Made by a program: the position numbers and the translations under genes. Of a DNA stretch of 64,000 nt, positions 55,331 to 64,000 are shown one piece after another. Numbering within the stretch: position 1 is the stretch's first letter; each line of letters begins with the position of its first letter. This DNA is from Megachile rotundata (lineage: Eukaryota > Arthropoda > Insecta > Hymenoptera > Megachilidae): assembly GCF_050947335.1 (NCBI RefSeq), contig NW_027473316.1, positions 3,534,001-3,598,000 of the forward strand, in the 5' to 3' direction. The notes under the pieces are model-generated. The model was not told the origin of the DNA. It searched no databases and saw nothing but the letters and a program-made list of their open reading frames with translations.

Positions 55331-57278
55331 GATTTTATGGTTGTGATTGTATGATTGTGATCGTATGATTGTGATCGTATGATTGTGATCGTATGATTGT
55401 GATCGTATGATTGTGATCGTATGATTGTGATCGTATGATTGTGATTCTATGATTGTGATTCTATGATTGTGATTGTATGATTGTGATTGTATGCTGGTGA
55501 CTCTATTATTGTGATTGTATGATTGTGATTGTATGATTGTGATTGTATGACTGTCATTGTATGATTGTGATTGTATGATTGTGATTGTATGATTGTGATT
55601 GTATGATTGTGATTGTATGATTGTGATTGTATGATTGTGATTGTATGATAGTTTATGTATGATTGTGATTGTATAGTAGTAATTGTGCGATTGTCATCGT
55701 ATGATTGTGATTGTATGATTGCGATCGTATGATTGTGATTGTTGAACTGCGATTGTATGATTGTGATTGTATGATTGTGATTGTATGATTGTGATTGTAT
55801 GATTGTGATTGTATGATTGTGATTGTATGGTTGTGATCGTATGATTGTGATCGTTTGTTTGTGATTGTATGATTGTGATTGTATGGTTGTGATCGTATGA
55901 TTGTGATCGTTTGATTGTGGTTGTATAATTATGGTTCTATTATTGTGATTGTATGATTGTGATTGTATGATTGTGATTGTATGATTGTGATTGTATGATT
56001 GTGATTGTACGATTGTGATTGTATGATTGTGATTGTATGACTTTGAATGTATGATTGCTATAGTATAATTGTGATTGTATGATTGTGTTTGTATGATTGT
56101 ATTTGGGTGATTTTAATTGTATGATTGCGATTGTATGATTGTGATTGTATGATTGTGATTGTATCATTGTGATTGTATGATTGTGATTGTATGATTTTGA
56201 TTGTATGATTGTGAATGTATGATTGTGATTGTATGATTGTGATTGTATGATTGTGATTGTATGATTGTGATTGTATGATTGTGATTGTATGATTGTGATT
56301 GTATGATTGTGTTTGTATGATTGTGATTGTATGATTGTGATTGTATGGTTGTGATCGTATGATTGTGATCGTTTGATTGTGGTTGTATAATTATGGTTCT
56401 ATTATTGTGATTGTATGATTGTGATTGCATGATTGTGATTGTATGTTTGTGATTGTATGATTGTGATCGTATGATAGTGTTTGTTTGATTGCGATTGTAT
56501 GATGGTGATTGTATGATTGTGATTGTATGATTGTGATTGTATGATTGTGATTGTATGATTGTGATTGTACGATTGTGATTGTATGCTGGTGACTGTATTA
56601 TTGTGATTGTATGATTGTGAGTGTATGATTGTGATTGTATGATTGTGATTGTATGATTGTGATTGTATGATAGTGATTGTATGATTGTGATTGTATGATT
56701 GTGATTGTATGATTGTGATTGTATGATTGTGATTGTATGATTGGGATTGTATGATTGTGATTGTATGATTGTGATTGTATGACTGTGATTGTATGATTGT
56801 GATTGTATGATTGGGATCGTTTGATTGTGGTTGTATAATTACGGTTCTATTATTGTGATTGTATGATTGTGATTGCATGATTGTGATTGTATGATTGTGA
56901 TTGTATGATTGTGATCGTATGATTGTGTTTGTTTGATTGCGATTGTATGATTGTGATTGTATGATTGTGATTGTATGATTGTGATTGTATGATTGTGATT
57001 GTATGATTGTGATTGTATGATTGTTATTGTATGATTGTGATTGTATGATTGTGATTGTATGATTGTGATTGTATGATTGCGATTGTATGATTTTGATTGT
57101 ATGATTGTGATTGTATGATTGTGATTGTATGATTGTGATTGTACGATTGTGATTGTATGATTGTGATTGTATGACTTTGAATGTATGATTGCTATAGTAT
57201 AATTGTGATTGTATGATTGTGTTTGTATGATTGTATTTGGGTGATTTTAATTGTATGATTGCGATTGTATGATTGTGG
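55330..57278 (+). repeat. Right-arm block E, copy 1
   Basis: The block matches about 59,770-61,826 with the offset rising from 4,438 to 4,550 bp in whole units. Anchors are CTGGTGACTC (55490/59942), TTGAACTGCG (TGAACTG at 55743/60181), CTGGTGACTG (56582/61118), TAATTACGGTTC (CGG at 56842/61378) and GACTTTGAATG (57173/61723). It also includes an earlier GACTTTGAATG at 56039. Confidence 0.92.
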
Positions 57279-59770
57279 TTGTATGATTGTGATTGTATCA
57301 TTGTGATTGTATCATTGTGATTGTATGATTGTGATTGTATGATTTTGATTGTATGATTGTTATAGTATGATTGTGATTGTATGATTGTGTTTGTATGATT
57401 GTATTTGGGTGATTTATATTGTATGATTGCGATTGTATGATTGCGGTCGTATGATTGTGATTCTTCGACTGCGATTGTATGATTGTGATTGTGTGATTGT
57501 GATTGTATGATTGTGATTGTATGATTGTGATTGTACGATTGTGATTGTATGCTGGTGACTGTATTATTGTGATTGTATGATTGTGAGTGTATGATTGCGA
57601 TTCTATGATTGTGATTCTTTGATTGTGATTGTATGATTGTGATGGTATGATTGTGGTTGTATGATTGTGATTGTATGATTGTGATTGCATGATTGTGATT
57701 GTATTATTGTGATTGCATGATTGTGATTGTATGATTGTGAATGTATGATTGTGATTGTATGATTGTTTCTGTATAGTAGTAATTGTATGATTGTGATTGT
57801 ATGATTGTGATTGTATGATTGTGATGGTATGATTGTGATTGTATGATTGTGATTGTATGATTGTGATTGTATGATTGTGATTGTATGATCGTGAATGTAT
57901 GATTGTGATTGTATGATTGTGATTGTATGATTGTTTCTGTATAGTAGTAATTGTATGATTGTCATCGTATGATTGTGATTGTATGATTGTGATTGTATGA
58001 TTGTGATCGTATGATTGTAATCGTATAATTGTGATCGTATGATTGTGATCGTATGATTGTGATTCTATGATTGTGATTCTATGGTTGTGATTGTATTATT
58101 GTGATTGTATGATTGTGATTGTATGATTGTGATTGTATGATTGTGATTGTATGATTGTGATTGTATGATTGTGATTGTGTGATTATGATTGCATGATTGT
58201 GATTGTATGATTGTGATTGCATGATTGTGATTGTATGATTGTGAATGTATGATTGTGATTGTATGATTGTTTCTGTATAGTAGTAATTGTATGATTGTGA
58301 TTGTATGATTGTGATTGTATGATTGTGATTGTATGATTGGGATTGTATAATTGTGATTGTATGATTATGATTGTATGATTGTGATTGTATGATTGTGATT
58401 GTATGATTGTGATTGTATGATTGTGATTGAATGATTGTGAGTGTATGATTGTGATTCTATGATTGTGATTGTACGATTGTTTTTGTACGATTGTGATTGT
58501 ATAGTAGTAATTGTATGATTGTCATCGTATGATTGTGATTGTATGATTGTGATTGTATGATTGTGATTGTATCATTGATCTTGTATGATTACGACCGTAT
58601 GATTGTAATTGCATGATTGTGATTGTATGATTTTGATTGTATGATTTTGATTGTATGATTGTGATCGTATGATTGTGATTGTTTGATTTTGATTGTATGA
58701 CTGTGATTGTATGATTGTGATTGTATGATTGTGATTGTATGATTGCGATTTTATGGTTGTGATTGTATGATTGTGATCGTATGATTGTGATCGTATGATT
58801 GTGATCGTATGATTGTGATCGTATGATTGTGATCGTATGATTGTGATTCTATGATTGTGATTCTATGATTGTGATTGTATGATTGTGTTTAATAGATTGT
58901 AACTGTATGATTGCGATTTTATGATTGTGAATGTATGATTGTGAACGTATGATTGTAATCGTATAATTGTGATCATATGATTGTGATTGTATGATTGTGA
59001 TTGTATGATTGTGATTGTATGATTGTGATTGTATGATTGTGATTGTATGATTGTGATTGTATGATTGTGATTGTATGATTGTGATTGTATGATTATGATT
59101 GTATGATTGTGATTGTATGATTGCGATTGTATGATTGTGATTGTATGATTGTGATTGTATGATTGTGATTGTATGATTGTGATTGTATGATTGTGATTGT
59201 ATGATTGTTATTGTATGATTGTGATTGTATGATTGTGATTGTATGATTGTGATTGTATGATTGTGATTGTATGATTGTGATTGTATGATTGTGATTGTAT
59301 GATTTCGATTGTATGATTGTTATAGTATGATTGTGATTGTATGATTGTGTTTGTATGATTGTATTTGGGTGATTTATATTGTATGATTGCGATTGTATGA
59401 TTGCGGTCGTATGATTGTGATTCTTCGACTGCGATTGTATGATTGTGATTGTGTGATTGTGATTGTATGATTGTGATTGTATGATTGTGATTGTACGATT
59501 GTGATTGTATGCTGGTGACTGTATTATTATGATTGTATGATTGTGAGTGTATGATTGCGATTCTATGATTGTGATTGTATGATTGTGATTGTATCATTGA
59601 TCTTGTATGATTACGACCGTATGATTGTAATTGCATGATTGTGATTGTATGATTTTGATTGTATGATTTTGATTGTATGATTGTGATCGTATGATTGTGA
59701 TTGTTTGATTTTGATTGTATGACTGTGATTGTATGATTGTGATTGTATGATTGTGATTGTATGATTGTGA
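57279..59770 (+). repeat. Block D remainder plus TCATTGATC and GTGTTTAATAG modules
   Basis: 57,300-58,020 continues the block D order of 12.5-13.1 kb (ATTCTTCGACTGCG near 57461, CTGGTGACTG at 57548, two GTTTCTGTATAGTAGTAATTG). TCATTGATCTTG modules are at 58572 and 59594, and a GTGTTTAATAG module near 58885 follows a full-length unit. A further TTTCGATTG / TATTTGGGTGATTTATATTG / ATTCTTCGACTGCG series is at 59,283-59,440, with CTGGTGACTG at 59508. Confidence 0.87.
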
Positions 59771-61826
59771 TTGTATGATTGCGATTTTATGGTTGTGATT
59801 GTATGATTGTGATCGTATGATTGTGATCGTATGATTGTGATCGTATGATTGTGATCGTATGATTGTGATCGTATGATTGTGATCGTATGATTGTGATTCT
59901 ATGATTGTGATTCTATGATTGTGATTGTATGATTGTGATTGTATGCTGGTGACTCTATTATTGTGATTGTATGATTGTGATTGTATGATTGTGATTGTAT
60001 GACTGTCATTGTATGATTGTGATTGTATGATTGTGATTGTATGATTGTGATTGTATGATTGTGATTGTATGATTGTGATTATATGATAGTTTATGTATGA
60101 TTGTGATTGTATAGTAGTAATTGTGCGATTGTCATCGTATGATTGTGATTGTATGATTGCGATCGTATGATTGTGATTGTTGAACTGCGATTGTATGATT
60201 GTGATTGTATGATTGTGATTGTATGATTGTGATTGTATGATTGTGATTGTATGATTGTGATTGTATGGTTGTGATCGTATGATTGTGATCGTTTGTTTGT
60301 GATTGTATGATTGTGATTGTATGGTTGTGATCGTATGATTGTGATCGTTTGATTGTGGTTGTATAATTATGGTTCTATTATTGTGATTGTACGATTGTGA
60401 TTGTATGATTGTGATTGTATGATTGTTATTGTATGATTGTGATTGTATGATTGTGATTGTATGATTGTGATTGTATGATTGTGATTGTATGATTGCGATT
60501 GTATGATTTTGATTGTATGATTGTGATTGTATGATTGTGATTGTATGATTGTGATTGTACGATTGTGATTGTATGATTGTGATTGTATGACTTTGAATGT
60601 ATGATTGCTATAGTATAATTGTGATTGTATGATTGTGTTTGTATGATTGTATTTGGGTGATTTTAATTGTATGATTGCGATTGTATGATTGTGATTGTAT
60701 GATTGTGATTGTATCATTGTGATTGTATGATTGTGATTGTATGATTTTGATTGTATGATTGTGAATGTATGATTGTGATTGTATGATTGTGATTGTATGA
60801 TTGTGATTGTATGATTGTGATTGTATGATTGTGATTGTATGATTGTGTTTGTATGATTGTGATTGTATGATTGTGATTGTATGGTTGTGATCGTATGATT
60901 GTGATCGTTTGATTGTGGTTGTATAATTATGGTTCTATTATTGTGATTGTATGATTGTGATTGCATGATTGTGATTGTATGTTTGTGATTGTATGATTGT
61001 GATCGTATGATAGTGTTTGTTTGATTGCGATTGTATGATGGTGATTGTATGATTGTGATTGTATGATTGTGATTGTATGATTGTGATTGTATGATTGTGA
61101 TTGTACGATTGTGATTGTATGCTGGTGACTGTATTATTGTGATTGTATGATTGTGAGTGTATGATTGTGATTGTATGATTGTGATTGTATGATTGTGATT
61201 GTATGATAGTGATTGTATGATTGTGATTGTATGATTGTGATTGTATGATTGTGATTGTATGATTGTGATTGTATGATTGGGATTGTATGATTGTGATTGT
61301 ATGATTGTGATTGTATGACTGTGATTGTATGATTGTGATTGTATGATTGGGATCGTTTGATTGTGGTTGTATAATTACGGTTCTATTATTGTGATTGTAT
61401 GATTGTGATTGCATGATTGTGATTGTATGATTGTGATTGTATGATTGTGATCGTATGATTGTGTTTGTTTGATTGCGATTGTATGATTGTGATTGTATGA
61501 TTGTGATTGTATGATTGTGATTGTATGATTGTGATTGTATGATTGTGATTGTATGATTGTGATTGTATGATTGTTATTGTATGATTGTGATTGTATGATT
61601 GTGATTGTATGATTGTGATTGTATGATTGCGATTGTATGATTTTGATTGTATGATTGTGATTGTATGATTGTGATTGTATGATTGTGATTGTACGATTGT
61701 GATTGTATGATTGTGATTGTATGACTTTGAATGTATTATTGCTATAGTATAATTGTGATTGTATGATTGTGTTTGTATGATTGTATTTGGGTGATTTTAA
61801 TTGTATGATTGCGATTGTATGATTGT
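59770..61826 (+). repeat. Right-arm block E, copy 2
   Basis: Partner of 55,330-57,278. It is also the source or sister of 62,220-63,404: CTGGTGACTC at 59942 and 62392 and TTGAACTGCG at 60181 and 62631 are 2,450 bp apart (175 units), while later anchors are 2,394-2,408 bp apart, so whole units were lost in the third copy. Confidence 0.92.
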
Positions 61827-62040
61827 GATTGTATGATTGTGATTGTATGATTGTGATTGTATGATTGTGATTGTATGATTGTGATTGTATGATTGTGATT
61901 GAATGATTGTGAGTGTATGATTGTGATTCTATGATTGTGATTGTACGATTGTTTTTGTACGATTGTGATTGTATAGTAGTAATTGTATGATTGTCATCGT
62001 ATGATTGTGATTGTATGATTGTGATTGTATGATTGTGATT

Positions 62041-63404
62041 GTATCATTGATCTTGTATGATTACGACCGTATGATTGTAATTGCATGATTGTGATTGTAT
62101 GATTTTGATTGTATGATTTTGATTGTATGATTGTGATCGTATGATTGTGATTGTTTGATTTTGATTGTATGACTGTGATTGTATGATTGTGATTGTATGA
62201 TTGTGATTGTATGATTGTGATTGTATGATTGCGATTTTATGGTTGTGATTGTATGATTGTGATCGTATGATTGTGATCGTATGATTGTGATCGTATGATT
62301 GTGATCGTATGATTGTGATCGTATGATTGTGATCGTATGATTGTGATTCTATGATTGTGATTCTATGATTGTGATTGTATGATTGTGATTGTATGCTGGT
62401 GACTCTATTATTGTGATTGTATGATTGTGATTGTATGATTGTGATTGTATGACTGTCATTGTATGATTGTGATTGTATGATTGTGATTGTATGATTGTGA
62501 TTGTATGATTGTGATTGTATGATTGTGATTGTATGATAGTTTATGTATGATTGTGATTGTATAGTAGTAATTGTGCGATTGTCATCGTATGATTGTGATT
62601 GTATGATTGCGATCGTATGATTGTGATTGTTGAACTGCGATTGTATGATTGTGATTGTATGATTGTGATTGTATGATTGTGATTGTATGATTGTGATTGT
62701 ATGATTGTGATTGTATGATTGTGATTGTATGGTTGTGATCGTATGATTGTGATCGTTTGATTGTGGTTGTATAATTATGGTTCTATTATTGTGATTGTAC
62801 GATTGTGATTGTATGATTGTGATTGTATGATTGTTATTGTATGATTGTGATTGTATGATTGTGATTGTATGATTGTGATTGTATGATTGCGATTGTATGA
62901 TTTTGATTGTATGATTGTGATTGTATGATTGTGATTGTATGATTGTGATTGTACGATTGTGATTGTATGATTGTGATTGTATGACTTTGAATGTATGATT
63001 GCTATAGTATAATTGTGATTGTATGATTGTGTTTGTATGATTGTATTTGGGTGATTTTAATTGTATGATTGCGATTGTATGATTGTGATTGTATGATTGT
63101 GATTGTATCATTGTGATTGTATGATTGTGATTGTATGATTTTGATTGTATGATTGTGAATGTATGATTGTGATTGTATGATTGTGATTGTATGATTGTGA
63201 TTGTATGATTGTGATTGTATGATTGTGATTGTATGATTGTGTTTGTATGATTGTGATTGTATGATTGTGATTGTATGGTTGTGATCGCATGATTGTGATC
63301 GTTTGATTGTGGTTGTATAATTATGGTTCTATTATTGTGATTGTATGATTGTGATTGCATGATTGTGATTGTATGTTTGTGATTGTATGATTGTGATCGT
63401 ATGA
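62041..63404 (+). repeat. Right-arm block E, copy 3 (partial)
   Basis: The copy starts with TCATTGATCTTG (62044; partner 59594) and runs through six GATCGTATG units, CTGGTGACTC, GTCATTG, GTTTATG, TTGAACTGCG, TAATTATGGTTC and GACTTTGAATG (62983) to about 63,404. There the partner continues with ATAGTGTTTG near 61,012 but this copy continues with plain units. Confidence 0.9.
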
Positions 63405-63455
63405 TTGTGATTGTATGATTGTGATTGTATGATTGTGATTGTATGATTGTGATTG

Positions 63456-64000
63456 TATGCTGGTGACTCTATTATTGTGATTGTATGATTGTGATTGTAT
63501 GATTGTGCTTGTATGATTGTGATTGTATGATTGTGATTGTATGATTGTGATTGTATGATTGTGATTGTATGATTGTGATTGTATGATTGTGATTGTATGA
63601 TTGTGATTGTATGATTGTGATTGTATGATTGTGATTGTATGATTGTGATTGTATGATTGTGATTGTATGATTGTGATTGTATGATTATGATTGTATGATT
63701 GTGATTGTATGATTGTGATTGTATGATTGTGATTGTATGATGATGATTGTATGATTGTGATTGTATGATTGTGATTGTATGATTGTGATTTTATGATTGT
63801 GATTGTATGATTGTGATTGTATGATTGTGATTGTATGACTGTGATTGTATGATTGTGATTGTATGATTGTGATTGTATGATTGTAATTGTATGATTGCGA
63901 TTTTATGATTGTGATTGTATGATTGTGATCGTACGATTGTGATCGTACGATTGTGATCGTATGATTGTGATCGTATGATTGTGATCGTATGATTGTGATT
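63456..64000 (+). repeat. Copy of 50,549-51,093, cut by the window edge
   Basis: TATGCTGGTGACTC (63456/50549), GTGCTTG (63508/50601), TATGATTATG (TTA at 63685/50778), TATGATGATG and the GATCGTACG pair at the end all sit at an offset of 12,907 bp (922 units minus one base, matching the 13-bp unit at 52246). The window stops inside the GATCG run. Confidence 0.93.

Larger units (their letters stand above)
1..64000. repeat. 14-bp satellite array filling the window
   Basis: The + strand is a head-to-tail array of ATTGTGATTGTATG (minus strand CATACAATCACAAT), about 4,570 units, all in one orientation. The consensus has no C on the + strand, and G+T makes up 11 of 14 positions. Most units match the consensus or differ at one or two positions. 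Common variants are T11 to C (GATTGCATG), T9 to C (GATCGTATG), T5 to C (ATTGCG), T13 to C (GTACG), T3 to C (ATCGTG), T2 to C (ACTGTG), G6 to A (GTAATTG) and G10 to C (GATTCTATG). Length variants are almost absent. Nothing non-repetitive interrupts the array. Large homogeneous arrays like this are known from eukaryotic heterochromatin; the species and chromosomal position are not shown by the sequence. Confidence 0.99.

Noticed and set aside
1..64000. Dozens of minus-strand open reading frames of 60 to 663 codons as protein-coding genes
   Set aside because: They all translate the same 14-bp repeat, overlap each other in different frames with the same cyclic peptide, start only where a T-to-C variant makes ATG, and end wherever a variant makes a stop. 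No splice context, composition change or domain is visible.
1..64000. CRISPR array
   Set aside because: Units are 14 bp with no unique spacers; runs of consensus are contiguous repeats.
1..64000. Telomeric repeat tract
   Set aside because: G/T asymmetry is telomere-like, but the unit has no GG run and matches no telomere repeat I know; the variant load and higher-order duplications fit an internal satellite better.
1..64000. G-quadruplex or strong hairpin potential
   Set aside because: The consensus lacks GG and lacks C on the + strand, so neither stable quadruplexes nor G-C stems are expected. Only rare GGG variants occur.
1..64000. CENP-B box or other known centromere motif
   Set aside because: No sequence resembling the CENP-B box was seen; centromeric identity cannot be inferred from sequence alone.

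Overview
The whole 64 kb window is one uninterrupted satellite (minisatellite) array. Its 14-bp consensus on the + strand is ATTGTGATTGTATG (A3 T7 G4 C0, about 29% GC), and every unit has the same orientation. I found no unique sequence, RNA gene, transposon, CRISPR array or credible protein-coding gene. An array of this size and homogeneity points to a eukaryotic heterochromatic, pericentromeric or subtelomeric region. The sequence does not identify the species, and I do not recognise this 14-mer as a named satellite.

The array is a mosaic of diverged units arranged in recurring modules. The main ones are: a 'CTGGTGACT' punctuation module, often preceded by a run of GATCGTATGATTGT units; a 'TATAGTAGTAATTG' module; a 'TCATTGATCTTG' module; a 'TTGAACTGCG' module; a 'GACTTTGAATG / TATTTGGGTGA' module; and a module carrying a 13-bp unit followed by GTGTTTA(G/A)GAG. 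Modules are shared over tens of kilobases by duplication. Every duplication offset I measured is a whole number of 14-bp units, once copies of the single 13-bp unit are allowed for.

Layout: 1-4730 and 6987-11688 are two near-identical copies of a roughly 4.7-kb block, with an extra partial copy at 4730-5777. 11.5-15 kb is a transition zone with local triplications and a 364-bp tandem duplication. 15.2-22.3 kb holds the first cluster of the 13-bp-unit module in about 0.97-kb and 1.36-kb higher-order repeats. 22.5-28.3 kb is a two-copy higher-order repeat of about 3.8 kb. 28.3-34 kb includes a two-copy repeat at 4,130-bp offset and a 490-bp tandem duplication. 34-38.9 kb has 363-bp and 1,889-bp repeats. 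38.9-44.1 kb has five copies of a roughly 1.0-1.15-kb higher-order repeat. 44-55 kb mixes these modules. 55.3-63.4 kb is a threefold block related to the sequence near 12 kb. The window ends at 63,456-64,000 in a copy of 50,549-51,093.

The strongest structural observation is register. By hand arithmetic on 43 anchors, the array keeps a strict 14-bp frame across about 4,570 units. The only net slips are 15 single-base deletions, all in copies of one module, so probably one ancestral event carried along by amplification. Long open frames on the minus strand arise because the repeat has no stop codon on that strand; they are not evidence of genes.
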